From contig CAWCOH010000005.1 of the NCBI GenBank assembly GCA_963797115.1, positions 310,001-374,000 of the forward strand: a DNA stretch of 64,000 nt, given 5' to 3'. Each line of letters opens with the position of its first letter. Within the stretch, counting starts at the first letter, position 1. A program made the translations under genes and the position numbers. The notes under the pieces were generated by a model. It was not told the origin of the DNA, did not search any database, and saw only the letters and a list, made by a program, of their open reading frames with translations. This document shows positions 45,037-56,687 of the stretch, piece after piece. This DNA comes from AP-15 sp963797115 (lineage in GTDB: Bacteria; Pseudomonadota; Alphaproteobacteria; ATCC43930; CGMCC-115725).

Positions 45037-45784
45037 CTATTTCAAAATCAAGGCAACGCCGCTGATTAAGATCAGTCCGCCCACTAACCAGCCAAACGTA
45101 TGAGGATTGAGCTTTTGGACCAGCCGGTCGCCCAGCCAAGTGCCGACAATTACGAGCGGCAAGCCGATTGCTATCAGCGTGATGCTCGAGCGTTCGTAAA
45201 ACCCCAGGCTTGCATATCCCGCGATGCGGACGGCTCCGCCGAGCAACACGACCGTGGTCATGGTCACCCGAAAAACCTCTTTCTCCATCCTCAAGGCATT
45301 GAAATAGACGACGTATATTGGCCCTACGCCGCCGCCGAACAATGCGCCGCAGAGGCCTCCGAAGATGCCGGTACCCGCGGCTAACGCGCCGTGCCACCGC
45401 GCCGGAAACACCGGAGGAGCCTTTGCAGTCGATAGAGCGTAGATGGAATAAAGGACCAAAAAGATGCCGAGGCAGCGCTGCAGCGAGTGCTCATCAAGCA
45501 TGTTGATCACGTGGAAACCCAACCCGATGCCGACGATTGAAATAGAGCGACATCGTGGCGAACTGCCACCAGGCGACCCGACGCCAATCGCGGCCGACTT
45601 GGCGCACCGAGGTCATCGCAGTAAGAGCGGTGGCCACCGCCACAGCGGTCGGTACCGGCAGGACGAAAGCGAGCATCGGCACGGCGATCAACACCGCGCC
45701 AAAACCTGCCGCGCTACGCACCGCAAACGCGCCCGTCAACACCAGAATGTAAAAGGCGAGGCCGAAAAGCGACAAAGACAACAC
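45037..45784 (-). pseudogene. TauE/SafE (TSUP) family permease with one frameshift
   Basis: Two frames together make one TSUP permease of about 248 aa. The N-terminal part (GTG 45784 to about 45540) has the TSUP start SLSLFGLAFYILVLTGAFAV, then AGFGAVLIAVPML. The C-terminal part (to 45037) has LGIFLVLYSIYAL, GLCGALFGGGVGPIYVVYF and the last helices. A single extra base near 45535-45545 (CTCTATTTC) breaks it. The start has AAGGA eight bases upstream. If functional it would move small anions such as sulfite or sulfoacetate (family knowledge). Confidence 0.7.
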
Positions 45785-45873
45785 GTTTGGATCCTTGTCA
45801 CTCCTGCTTCGCGTGTATGTTCCGGTCGGTAGAGGCGGGCCGCACAATTAGGCGACCAGGCGCGATCCCCCGG

Positions 45874-47178
45874 TCAATGCACCGCCGCAACCCCCGTGAC
45901 CGGAATGCCGGAAGCGCCCGGCCGCCGTGCATCTATCAGACCCCGCGCTTCCTCCAGCCGATCGGCGCTGAGATAGGCCCTCAACAACGTGAACTCGATC
46001 AGGTCGTGCTGCGCACGGCTACCGCCGATGCGCTCGTTTTCCCCGGCGAGCGGGGCGAGCGCCTCGATCACCGTGGAAAAATCCCCGCGTTCGAACGCCG
46101 CAAAGCCGCGCGCTAGGGTTGGAAGGTAAGGACCGGACGGATAACGCCCCTCACGCGCCAATTCCGCCATTTGGCGGGCACGGGCATCGAGCGCGGCGTC
46201 ATCGCCCATGACTGCCTGTGCCAGGATGACGTGCAGGTCGGCGAGCCCGTTGCCGGGCCGCGGCAGTGCGGTGTTCGCGTAGCCGTACAGCGCGCGCCAC
46301 GCTGCGGCGTCGCGCGGCTGGCCGGCGAGTTCGGACCGCCACAAAAACGCCGCCCCATCCGAAATTTTCTGTTGCGGCCCACCACTGTGCCGCTCGAGCG
46401 TGATGGCGTCCCGATACAACTGCCACGCCTTCATCCATTCGCCGGCCTGGATTTCACAGAGCGAGAGATGCCAGCTTAGATGCCCATAGAAAAAGCCTTC
46501 GCGCGGATAGGCGGTGAGCCACGTGGATAGGAAAGAGCGTGCCGCGGCCAACTCGCCGCTCTCGTAACAGACATGAGCGAAGCCATGCGCGCCGTGCGCG
46601 TTGTTCGAGTTCGCCGCCAGGGATTGCTCGATCTTCGCCCGGGCCGCCGCGAGCTGCCCATCCTCGGACAGCCCCATCGCATGATAGGAAAGGAACCAAA
46701 AATCGTCGCCGTAATGCGGGGCTAGACTGTCCATCAGGGCCGCGATCCGGTGCTTCTGCCCGACGCGGCCGGAGTTGCCGATCAGGCCGTTGGGGTTCGC
46801 GGCACTGGCGACGACCAGAGCGTCGCGCGGCCATGCTGTCAGATGTGTGTCCAAGGCGGCGATCGCGGGGCCGGTCCTACCCGCGAACAGAAGGTCGAAG
46901 AACGCGATGTGACTGGCCTCGCGGTCAGACAAGCCAGTGGCCACGTCCTTGGCTGTTGCGAGGGCCGCCCGGGCCGCCGCGACATTGCCTTCCCTGATAT
47001 GCACTAGGGCCTTGCCGGCGTGGGCCAGGGCAAAGCCGGGGTCGGCGGCGATGGCGCGGTCATAGGCGCGCGTCGCCCCAGGGTAGAACGTCAGCGCCAG
47101 ATCACAACCCTCAACGTAGGCGTCCCGCGCGTCGGTGGACGCGGTGGACAGGGAAAGGCCGTATCGGTCGGTCAGCAT
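45874..47178 (-). CDS. Tetratricopeptide-repeat protein (TTC38-like)
   Basis: A 434-aa protein with helical repeats throughout. The first repeats are plain TPRs (AYDRAIAADPGFALAHAGKALVHI). The N-terminal DRYGLSLSTASTDARDAYVEGCDL and HAYHAHGSEDG-type pattern, here LSYHAMGLSEDGQL, resemble the TTC38 family, which occurs in bacteria and eukaryotes. GAGGG lies eight bases before ATG 47178. It is probably a cytosolic scaffold. No partner gene is evident. Confidence 0.7.
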   Translation of the reverse strand: MLTDRYGLSLSTASTDARDAYVEGCDLALTFYPGATRAYDRAIAADPGFALAHAGKALVHIREGNVAAARAALATAKDVATGLSDREASHIAFFDLLFAGRTGPAIAALDTHLTAWPRDALVVASAANPNGLIGNSGRVGQKHRIAALMDSLAPHYGDDFWFLSYHAMGLSEDGQLAAARAKIEQSLAANSNNAHGAHGFAHVCYESGELAAARSFLSTWLTAYPREGFFYGHLSWHLSLCEIQAGEWMKAWQLYRDAITLERHSGGPQQKISDGAAFLWRSELAGQPRDAAAWRALYGYANTALPRPGNGLADLHVILAQAVMGDDAALDARARQMAELAREGRYPSGPYLPTLARGFAAFERGDFSTVIEALAPLAGENERIGGSRAQHDLIEFTLLRAYLSADRLEEARGLIDARRPGASGIPVTGVAAVH

Positions 47179-47583
47179 GAGAAACCCTCGCCGCCAATTT
47201 TCGTGCAACATTTATACTGTGCGACGGGCAGATGGGTATCGCGACGGATGTCGGTTTCTTCTTCTGGCGATCCAATCCCCGACCCCGTGCTCCGGATCAC
47301 GAAGGCCGCCGATCGCTACCGCTTCGCCATGATCCGGGTCACCGAGGCGACATGCTGTGCCGGTCGGTGAATGGGGATCAGCCCCTGCGCTCAAACCATG
47401 CCGTTCAGGATCCAGATCTAGCCGCCGCCTATAGGCTCCGCCCCAATGTCGGGGACCTGATCGGGCATCGAGGGAGGTGCGCGGCCGGCGGCGCGACCGA
47501 AAAGCGGCAAAAAAGGGCTTTCTGGCAGAGGATGGAGCGGGCGGGATTGACGTGGCGAGGATGATCCTCGCCCGCTCATTCAC
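47179..47583. other. Spacer at the border of the accessory region
   Basis: 405 bases with no gene I can support on either strand. It separates the TPR gene from the SDR that ends the core block. Confidence 0.4.
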
Positions 47584-48315
47584 TCACTCACTCGGTCGCA
47601 ACGAAACGGCGGAGGCCATGACCACCTCGCCGTTGCGGGTGCAATCGGGGAGGGCGAGGGCGAGGAAGGCGTCGGTCACACTGTCCGGGGGCGGCAGCCG
47701 GCTGGGGTCTTCGCCGGGAAAGGCGCGGGCGCGCAGCCGGGTGCGGACGATCCCGGGATCGATCAGGTTGGCGCGCACCCGGGTTTTGGTGATCTCCCCG
47801 GCGTAGATCTTGACCAGTATTTCGAGACCGGCCTTGCTGACCGCGTAGGGACCCCAATAGGGGAAGACACCGCGCGCCACTCCCGAGGAGACAAAGATCG
47901 CACGACCGGCAGGTGCGGCGCGCAGCAGCGGGTCCATCGCCCGGATCAGGCGCCAATTCGCGGTCAGATTGAGGTCCATGACCTCGGCCCAAATCGCCGG
48001 GTCGATGTGGCCGAGCGGGGAGAAGACGCCGAACTCGGCGGCGTTGCCGACGAGGATGTCGAGCCGGCCATAACGGTCGAACAGCTTTGCCGCGAGTTCG
48101 TCGATCTTGATGAAGTCGCGGAGGTCGAGCGGAACGAGCGTGGCTTCGCCGCCGACGGCCCGGATGGCGTCGTCGACTTCTTCAAGACCCCCCACCGTGC
48201 GCGCTGCCAGCACGACATGGGCTCCCTCGGCAGCAAAGTGCCGGGCAACGGCGGCGCCGATGCCGCGCGAGGCGCCGGTGATCAGAGCGATCCTGCCTGC
48301 GAGACGACGGTTCAT
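47584..48315 (-). CDS. SDR-family oxidoreductase downstream of purF
   Basis: A 243-aa classical SDR. It has ITGASRGIGAAVARHF, a basic residue in LAARTVGGL that favours NADP, NAAEFG in place of the usual NNAG, Ser in FVSSGVARG, the Tyr-x3-Lys in GPYAVSKAG, and DPGIVRT. ATG 48315 (MNRRLAG) is the likely start. It follows purF on the same strand with a 271-bp gap. The cofactor-loop change NAAE is a conserved variant in some SDR subfamilies. Substrate is unknown. Confidence 0.85.
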   Translation of the reverse strand: MNRRLAGRIALITGASRGIGAAVARHFAAEGAHVVLAARTVGGLEEVDDAIRAVGGEATLVPLDLRDFIKIDELAAKLFDRYGRLDILVGNAAEFGVFSPLGHIDPAIWAEVMDLNLTANWRLIRAMDPLLRAAPAGRAIFVSSGVARGVFPYWGPYAVSKAGLEILVKIYAGEITKTRVRANLIDPGIVRTRLRARAFPGEDPSRLPPPDSVTDAFLALALPDCTRNGEVVMASAVSLRPSE

Positions 48316-48586
48316 CGGGATGCCACGGCTTGCTCTCGGCGGGATGTCGAGAATTTCGGTCGACCGTGTCGGCGGCGGTTTGGATATCCGCAAAATTGCC
48401 TTATTGGCATAGCATTAATTGGCACTCATAGCGATGCCCAGTCAGGTGCAGCGACGCAGGGCGGCAAATGTGATGGATGAGGTGACGCCGACAACCTGAA
48501 GAGGAGCCACCGCTGCAGACCCGCTGCAGGAGCAGCGGGCTGTCATATCTTGGACAACTATAGGATGTACAATCTTTGCAGTGAAC

Positions 48587-50041
48587 TCAAACTGGTGCGG
48601 CGAGGAGCGACAGCTGCACGGCGACCTTGCCGTCGTCGGCGTCGACATGCGGGATCGGATAATCACCGGTGAAGCAGGCGTCGCAGAAGTGCGGGGAAAA
48701 GTCGTCGCGCCCGGCCTCACCCATCGCCCGGTAGAGCCCGTCAATCGACAGGAAGGCGAGGCTGTCGACGCCGATCAGCTCGCCCATGCCGTCGACATCC
48801 AGGCGGGCGGCCAGGAGCTCGTCACGTTCCGGCGTGGCGATCCCGTAAAAGCACGGATGACGCGTCGGCGGGCTCGAGATCCGCATATGGACCTCCCGCG
48901 CTCCGGCGCGCCGAACCATATCGACGATTTTGATCGAGGTGGTGCCGCGCACGATCGAGTCGTCGACGAGGATCACCCGCTTGCCGGCGAGGTTGGCCCG
49001 GCTCGCATTGTGCTTCAAGCGAACCCCGAGATGGCGGATCTGGTCGGTCGGCTCGATGAAGGTCCGGCCGACATAGTGATTGCGGATGATCCCCAGTTCG
49101 AAGGGCAACCCCAATTCCTGGGCATAGCCGATGGCCGCCGGCACGCCCGAATCGGGGACCGGGACGACAATGTCGGCGTCCACCGGACTTTCGCGCGCCA
49201 GTTCTTGGCCGATGCGCTTGCGCGCCTCGTAGACGCTCTGTCCCTCGACGACGCTGTCGGGGCGCGCGAAGTAGATGTGCTCGAAGACGCAAAAGCGGCC
49301 CTCGCGCGGCTCGAACGGCAAGAGGCTCTTCACCCCGCGCGGGCCGATTATAACGATCTCTCCGGCGGCGACGTCGCGGACGAACTCGGCCCCGATGATG
49401 TCCAGAGCGCAGGTCTCCGACGCGAGGATCCACGCGTCGGCGAGACGGCCCAAGACCAACGGCCGCACGCCGAGGGGGTCGCGCACACCGATGATTTCGT
49501 CTTGCGAGAGTGCCACCAGAGAGAACGCTCCCTGGACCTGCCGCAGCGCATCGATCAGCCGGTCGACGACGGTCTCCTTGAGGCTCGTCGCGATCAGGTG
49601 GACGATGACTTCGGTGTCGCTCGTCGACTGAAACAGGCTGCCGCGACGCACCAGCTGACGGCGCACCCGGTAGGAATTCGTCAGATTGCCGTTGTGGCAG
49701 ATGGCGAGTCCGCCGAACTCGAAATCGGCAAACAGCGGTTGCACGTTGCGCATCGCGACCTCGCCGGTCGTCGCGTAGCGGACATGACCGATGGCGGTGC
49801 CGCCGCGCAGCCGCCCGATCACCTCCTTGGAACTGAAATTTTCGCTGACTTGGCCCAGGCCGCGATGGGCGTTGAACTGTTCGCCGTCGTAGGCGACGAT
49901 CCCCGAGGCCTCTTGTCCGCGATGCTGCAGTGCGTGCAGACCGAGGGCCGTCAGCGCCGCCGCGTCGGGGTGGCCGAAAACCCCGAAGACGCCGCATTCC
50001 TCGCGAAAGTGGTCCGCATCGAAGGGATCGGTCGTCGCCAT
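48587..50041 (-). CDS. purF: Amidophosphoribosyltransferase
   Basis: A 484-aa enzyme for the first committed step of purine synthesis: PRPP plus glutamine to phosphoribosylamine. After a short propeptide the N-terminal nucleophile Cys stands in REECGVFGVFG. The glutaminase domain continues with LGLHALQHRGQEASGI and the phosphoribosyl domain has VLVDDSIVRGTTS for PRPP binding. Length is normal. It is followed upstream by cvpA with a 77-bp gap, the classic cvpA-purF pair. Confidence 0.97.
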   Translation of the reverse strand: MATTDPFDADHFREECGVFGVFGHPDAAALTALGLHALQHRGQEASGIVAYDGEQFNAHRGLGQVSENFSSKEVIGRLRGGTAIGHVRYATTGEVAMRNVQPLFADFEFGGLAICHNGNLTNSYRVRRQLVRRGSLFQSTSDTEVIVHLIATSLKETVVDRLIDALRQVQGAFSLVALSQDEIIGVRDPLGVRPLVLGRLADAWILASETCALDIIGAEFVRDVAAGEIVIIGPRGVKSLLPFEPREGRFCVFEHIYFARPDSVVEGQSVYEARKRIGQELARESPVDADIVVPVPDSGVPAAIGYAQELGLPFELGIIRNHYVGRTFIEPTDQIRHLGVRLKHNASRANLAGKRVILVDDSIVRGTTSIKIVDMVRRAGAREVHMRISSPPTRHPCFYGIATPERDELLAARLDVDGMGELIGVDSLAFLSIDGLYRAMGEAGRDDFSPHFCDACFTGDYPIPHVDADDGKVAVQLSLLAAPV

Positions 50042-50118
50042 CCTCGATCCTTACCTGGGTATCGGAGACATGGTAACTCCGCTTTTCCGATGCGAGTGGC
50101 GGGACATCCGCACCCGCA

Positions 50119-50780
50119 CTATCGCGCGTTTTCGATCAACCGGTCCATGTCGCGCCGGTCGCCGGACTTATAATTCGGCGGCTGATCTTGGCCCGGCTTC
50201 GCCGATGAGGGTGCCGCCGGACTAGACAGAGCGCGCATTGCCTTCTGAGCTTCCTTGGCCCGGTCGAGCGCCCGCTGGGCGTCATCGGCGACGGCCGCAC
50301 TCTTGATTTGCAGCGATTGCGGCAGCACGCCGCGCAACATGTCAGCGCCCTGAGCAAGAAACGGCTCGCTCTTTGCCTGTCTGATCCAGCTCGGCCGATC
50401 GTTCGGCGGCAAGCTGACATCCAGAACGAGATAGGCGAGCGAGACAAGGACCGCACCGCGCATCAGACCGAAGACCAATCCCAAGGTCCGATCGATCGGC
50501 GAGAGGGAGGTCGAGTAGACAAGGCGCGCCAGGTACCCCGTGATGATCGTCAACAAGATAAGGCCGGCTACGAATAGTCCGGCGCCGGCGACGAGGTCGG
50601 CGAGCAGCGGTGTCGAGACGAACCGACTGACCAGCCCGTAGCCGTAGTTGAACCCATAAAGCGTGATCAGCGCCGCACCGACCCAGGCGACAATCGACAG
50701 GATTTCGCGCACTAAGCCGCGGGCGAAGGCAAAGACCGCCGAAAGCGCGATCACCCCGAGCACCGCAATATCGACGGCGT

Positions 50781-50784
<4 letters not shown>
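50119..50784 (-). CDS. cvpA: CvpA-family membrane protein
   Basis: A 221-aa inner-membrane protein with four hydrophobic segments (MNAVDIAVLGVIALSAVFAF; IVAWVGAALITLYGF; LVAGAGLFVAGLILLTI; VLVSLAYLVLDV). It has the CvpA hallmark of SPIDRTLGLVFGLMRG and a charged cytosolic tail. Its start overlaps the radA stop by four bases (ATGA). It is needed for colicin V production in E. coli and more generally for envelope homeostasis (literature). Confidence 0.92.
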
Positions 50785-52289
<1,505 letters not shown>

Positions 52290-52323
52290 CGCCTTCAATC
52301 CTGTCGCGCCCGACCGACCGTCG

Positions 52324-53106
52324 TCATGCCGCTCGGATTTCCATTTGGATCGGTCCCTCGGCGCGTCCATGGATGAACTGGTCGACGAACGGGTCGCCTG
52401 ACCGGTCGATCTCCTCGGTCGGCCCGTGCCAGATGATGCGACCGCCGTGCAGCATCGCGATCCGATCCGCGATCTTGCGCGCGCTCACCATGTCGTGAGT
52501 GATCGAGACTGCCGTCGTGCCCACTTCGCGCACGCACTTCACGATCAGATCGTTGATCACATCGGCCATAATTGGGTCGAGGCCGGTGGTCGGCTCGTCG
52601 AAGAAGATGATTTCTGGCTCGGCCACAATCGCCCGCGCGAGTGCAACCCTCTTCTGCATACCCCCGGAAAGTTCGGCCGGCCGCAGATCGCCTGCTTCGG
52701 GACCGAGCCCGACCGCCGCCAGCTTCGCGAGCGCAATATCCTTAGCCGTAAGCGGCTCCATGCCGCGCCCCTGGATCAGTCCGAACGCAACATTCTCCCA
52801 TACACTTAGCGAATCGAACAGGGCGCCGCCCTGAAACAGCATCCCGAACTTCTGCATCAGGCGCTCACGGGCTGCGCGCCGCAACCCCACGGTTTCGATG
52901 CTGTCGATGCGGATCGACCCCTTCTCGGGCTTGAGCAATCCTAGAATGCATTTGACCAGAACGGATTTCCCTGTTCCCGAGCCACCAATGACGACGAGGC
53001 TTTCGCCGGTCGCACAGTCAATGTCGAGACCGTCGAGAACGCGCTTGCGGCCGAAGGATTTCGTAAGCCCGCGGACAGAGATCTTCGGCAACGAGGCGCC
53101 GGTCAT
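52324..53106 (-). CDS. mlaF: MlaF-type ABC ATPase of phospholipid transport
   Basis: A 260-aa ATPase of the Mla lipid-transport system at the inner membrane. Walker A is IGGSGTGKS, the signature is LSGGMQKRVALARA, Walker B is IIFFDEPTTGLDP, and the Mla-type VWENVAFGL lies between. It follows the MlaE permease with a 13-bp gap. MlaD and MlaC genes are not in the block. Confidence 0.93.
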   Translation of the reverse strand: MTGASLPKISVRGLTKSFGRKRVLDGLDIDCATGESLVVIGGSGTGKSVLVKCILGLLKPEKGSIRIDSIETVGLRRAARERLMQKFGMLFQGGALFDSLSVWENVAFGLIQGRGMEPLTAKDIALAKLAAVGLGPEAGDLRPAELSGGMQKRVALARAIVAEPEIIFFDEPTTGLDPIMADVINDLIVKCVREVGTTAVSITHDMVSARKIADRIAMLHGGRIIWHGPTEEIDRSGDPFVDQFIHGRAEGPIQMEIRAA

Positions 53107-53119
53107 GATGAACCGCGCG

Positions 53120-53896
53120 TCATCGCGCGAAGAACGCCTCGGTGATCACGTAGTTGAAGACAAGGATCAAGACCGACGCCGATACAACGGCGTAGGTCGT
53201 CGCCCGACCGACCCCTTGTGCGCCGCCGCGCGAGTAATAGCCGTGGTAGCACCCCATCAAGGCCACGATAAAGCCGAACACGGCGGCTTTTACCAGCCCG
53301 GAGACGACATCGATGGTCTCGAGGTATAGCTGCGTTCGGTTCAGATAGGCCTCCGGGTTAAACCCGAGCTTGTAGACGCCGATCAGATATCCGCCGAAGA
53401 CGCCGATGATGTCAGCGACGAACACCAGGATCGGCAACGTAATCAGCCCGGCGACGAGCCTCGGCAGCACCAGGTAACGCAGCGGGTCGGTAGACAAAGT
53501 CGTCAACGCGTCGATTTGATCGGTGACGCGCATCGTCCCGATCTCCGCCGCCATCGCCGCTCCGACACGACCCGCAACCATCAATCCGGTGATGACCGGA
53601 CCGAGCTCGCGGGTAATCGACAGCACGACGACCGTCGCCACCGCTCCTTCGGCGGCGAATCGGCTAAACCCGGTATGTGATTGTAGTGCCAGCACCATGC
53701 CGGTGAAGACTGCCGTCAGCCCGACTACGGGCAGCGAGAAATAGCCGATATTGACCATTTCGCTTAGAAGCATGCGAAGGTGAAACGGCGGCGTAAAGGC
53801 TGTGGCCAGCGCCAGCCCAGCGAACACCACGAGCCGCCCGGTCGCAGCAAGGAACGAGAGAAAGACCGCTCCGATCGCAGCGAGGAACCTCAGCAT
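53120..53896 (-). CDS. mlaE: MlaE-type permease of phospholipid transport
   Basis: A 258-aa permease with five or six helices. MlaE marks are FSLPVVGLTAVFTGMVLALQ, RELGPVITGLMVAGRVGAAMAAE, MRVTDQIDAL and PRLVAGLITLPIL. ATG 53896 has GAGGAG eight bases upstream and overlaps the end of alr by seven bases. The frame stays open to 54160 inside alr, which is not coding for this protein. Confidence 0.93.
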   Translation of the reverse strand: MLRFLAAIGAVFLSFLAATGRLVVFAGLALATAFTPPFHLRMLLSEMVNIGYFSLPVVGLTAVFTGMVLALQSHTGFSRFAAEGAVATVVVLSITRELGPVITGLMVAGRVGAAMAAEIGTMRVTDQIDALTTLSTDPLRYLVLPRLVAGLITLPILVFVADIIGVFGGYLIGVYKLGFNPEAYLNRTQLYLETIDVVSGLVKAAVFGFIVALMGCYHGYYSRGGAQGVGRATTYAVVSASVLILVFNYVITEAFFAR

Positions 53897-55011
53897 CTCG
53901 GCAGCTCCTCGCGATAAACCCTGTGGCAGCGCCGCCCGAGAGCAATCAAGATCTCGTAGCCGATCGTACCGGCATCGGTCGCTGCCGCATCGACACCGTA
54001 ATAGTCGTCGAGAAGCTCGATGAAGCCGCCGGGGCGAGCCAACATCGGGTCGATGGCCGAGACGTCGAACACGACGAGATCCATTGAAACTCGACCGAGA
54101 AGTGGCAATCTCGTACCACCGATACGACCCGAACTTCGGTGGCTCAGCGAACGGAACCATCCGTCCGCATAGCCGATCGCTACAGTTGCGAGGCGGCCCG
54201 CCTGATCCATGACGTGGGCGGCACCGTAGCCGACCGGCTCGCCGCGTTCAACCTCGCGGACTTGAAGGATTTTGCCCCTGAGACGAACGATCTGGCGCAT
54301 CGGGTTGGCTGCGCCCGGCTGCGGGTTAACACCGTAGAGAGCGGCGCCTGGGCGCACGAAGTCGAAATGATATGCGGGGCCGAGAAAGATCCCGGACGAC
54401 GCAGCCAAGCTGCCAGGCACGCCGCCCAGTCGGCCTCTTGCCGCGACGAACCTCCCGCGCTGCAGATCGTTCATCGGGTGCCCCGGCTGGTCGGCGCAAG
54501 CGAGGTGGCTGATCAGCGCGCGCCAGCGAATTTCCTCTCGTGCCGAAGTCTCGGCGGTCACATGAGCTTCGAATTCGCGCTGCGTCAAGCCAAGGCGAGC
54601 CATTCCGGTGTCGACATGTAGCATCGCCGGAAGCCCGTTGTGCCGGCGGGAGGCCACTGCCCAGGCGGCGATCTGCCCGGGCTCGTTGAGGACAGGGACG
54701 AGACAGTGCGAGACGAATTCCTCCGCCACACCGGGTGCGGGGCCGTTCAGGACGGCTATTTCACAGCAAGCGGGGAGCTGGCCGCGCAGCGCGATTCCCT
54801 CGTCGAGCGTAGCAACGAAAAAGAGCCGGCATCCGCCGGCGGCGAGAGCGGCCGACACTCGCGGCGCGCCCAAGCCGTATGCGTCCGCCTTGACTACCGC
54901 AGCGCAGCGCGCCGGCTCGACCCGCCCGGCCAGCAGTCGCCAATTCGCAACGATACCGGCAAGATCGATCTCAAGGAGAGCATCCGCACGGTCAGCCCGA
55001 TCGCCGAACAT
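53890..55011 (-). CDS. alr: Alanine racemase
   Basis: A 373-aa PLP enzyme that makes D-alanine for peptidoglycan. The PLP Lys is in AVVKADAYGLGA near residue 42, the barrel continues with HVDTGMARLG and ISHLACAD, and the second catalytic residue Tyr lies in GRVSMD..-adjacent GYGAAHVM. The normal domain order is complete. Its end overlaps the mlaE start and it lies 18 bp from dnaB. Confidence 0.95.
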   Translation of the reverse strand: MFGDRADRADALLEIDLAGIVANWRLLAGRVEPARCAAVVKADAYGLGAPRVSAALAAGGCRLFFVATLDEGIALRGQLPACCEIAVLNGPAPGVAEEFVSHCLVPVLNEPGQIAAWAVASRRHNGLPAMLHVDTGMARLGLTQREFEAHVTAETSAREEIRWRALISHLACADQPGHPMNDLQRGRFVAARGRLGGVPGSLAASSGIFLGPAYHFDFVRPGAALYGVNPQPGAANPMRQIVRLRGKILQVREVERGEPVGYGAAHVMDQAGRLATVAIGYADGWFRSLSHRSSGRIGGTRLPLLGRVSMDLVVFDVSAIDPMLARPGGFIELLDDYYGVDAAATDAGTIGYEILIALGRRCHRVYREELPRC

Positions 55012-55029
55012 CAGAAGGCTGTGAGCCGA

Positions 55030-56553
55030 TCAGCGCACGATCGGCAGGTGGTCGGGCGCGGCAAAGTCTTCAAACCTCGTCGTTTGTGCGTCGAAGCGCA
55101 GCTTGACAGTGCCGATTGGGCCATGCCGTTGCTTTGCGACGATGATCTCGCCTATGCCGTGCACCCGTTCGAGCTCCTCTTTCCATGTTTGATATTTCTT
55201 GTCGTATTTGTCGTCTGCCTCATCGGGTCCGCGTATAGGCTCGCGCGACTTATAGTATTCCTCCCGAAAGATAAACATCACGACGTCGGCGTCCTGCTCG
55301 ATCGATCCTGATTCCCGTAAGTCGGCCAACATCGGTCGTTTGTCTTCGCGCTGCTCGACGGCACGTGACAACTGGGATAGCGCGAGCACAGGGACGTTAA
55401 GCTCCTTTGCCAGCGCCTTTAGTCCACGGGTGATATCCGACACCTCCTGCACGCGGTTTTCGATGACACGAACTTGATTAGAAGCTCGGAGGAGCTGCAA
55501 GTAGTCGACGATGATCAACCCGAGCCCCTGCTGTCGCATCAGGCGCCGCGCGCGGGTGCGCAAGGCCGAGACGGTCAGCGCCGGCGTATCGTCTATGAAA
55601 AGTCGCAACGCCGCCAGCTGCTGGCTGGCTCGGACAAACTTGTCAAAATCCTCATGGCCCACATCGCCGCGCCGGATGCGGTCGGATGAGATCCCGGATT
55701 CCTCCGCCAGGATTCGGGTGGCAAGCTGCTCTGCCGACATCTCGAGCGAAAAGAAGCCGACCACTGCCCCGTCCTCGCTAATGGTGCGGCCGTCCGGCGT
55801 GCGGCCCGGCCTGTATGCCTTTGCTGCGTTGAACGCGATATTGGTCGCCAGCGCCGTCTTTCCCATCGATGGTCGCCCCGCCAGGATCACGAGATCGGAG
55901 GGGTGCAGACCGCCGAGCTTTTTGTCGAGATCAACGAATCCGGTGGCCACACCGACGGTCCTGCCGCTGCGCTTGAACGCCGCTTCCGCATTGTTGATGG
56001 CATCTACGAGTGCGGCTTCGAATGCCCGAAACCCGCCCTCAAGCTGACCCGCAGTGGCGAGATCGAACAGCCGCCTCTCTGCCCGCTCGATCTGCCCGTT
56101 TGCCGGGTCGTCGAGATCCTGACGGAACGCATCGTTGACGACGTCCTCACCAAGGGTAATCAGCTCGCGCCGCTGATAGAGATCGTGGATGATCCGGCCA
56201 TAGTCCTCCGCGTTGATTATCGTTACGGCGCTAGTGGCGAGTCGCGCCAGGTATTGCGAGCCGCCGATCGAAGCTAATGCCGCGTCCTGGTCGAACAAGC
56301 CTTTGAGGGTGACCGGGTCCGCCCTTTGACCGCTCTCGATCAGCTTGCCGATCGCGGCGAAGATTCGGCCGTGCACGGCATTGCCGAAATGCTCGGCCTG
56401 GAGAAACTCGGCGACCCGGGAATATGTCGCGTTGTTGATCAGCATCGCCCCGAGAAGCGCCTGTTCGGCGTCGGTGTTGTAGGGCGGTATGCGAATAGGC
56501 TCGGCGTCGGGGCCCCGTAGCGGAGTGACCCGAGACGTTGAGGCTGTTTCCAT
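55030..56553 (-). CDS. dnaB: Replicative DNA helicase DnaB
   Basis: A 507-aa hexameric helicase. The N-terminal domain begins PPYNTDAEQALLGAMLINN; the ATPase domain has Walker A AGRPSMGKTA, FFSLEMSAEQLATR, Walker B LIIVDYLQLL and QLSRAVEQREDKRP. The ATG at 56553 (METASTS) is likely; the frame is open to 56691 into the cfa gene end. No intein is present. It follows rplI with the cfa gene inserted between. Confidence 0.96.
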   Translation of the reverse strand: METASTSRVTPLRGPDAEPIRIPPYNTDAEQALLGAMLINNATYSRVAEFLQAEHFGNAVHGRIFAAIGKLIESGQRADPVTLKGLFDQDAALASIGGSQYLARLATSAVTIINAEDYGRIIHDLYQRRELITLGEDVVNDAFRQDLDDPANGQIERAERRLFDLATAGQLEGGFRAFEAALVDAINNAEAAFKRSGRTVGVATGFVDLDKKLGGLHPSDLVILAGRPSMGKTALATNIAFNAAKAYRPGRTPDGRTISEDGAVVGFFSLEMSAEQLATRILAEESGISSDRIRRGDVGHEDFDKFVRASQQLAALRLFIDDTPALTVSALRTRARRLMRQQGLGLIIVDYLQLLRASNQVRVIENRVQEVSDITRGLKALAKELNVPVLALSQLSRAVEQREDKRPMLADLRESGSIEQDADVVMFIFREEYYKSREPIRGPDEADDKYDKKYQTWKEELERVHGIGEIIVAKQRHGPIGTVKLRFDAQTTRFEDFAAPDHLPIVR

Positions 56554-56687
56554 GCGGTCGCAAAGTAACACCGCAGCGACTGCGATTCCGCGAGGAATAA
56601 GATCCACACCATGTGGATGTCGGGGATGAAGGTCAGGCAGCCCGATCGGAAGCGGTGCTGTGCTCGCGTTCCCAGTCGAGCATGTAG

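Noticed and set aside
48581..50173. 530-aa open frame antisense to purF
   Set aside because: It is the shadow of the strongly conserved purF gene.
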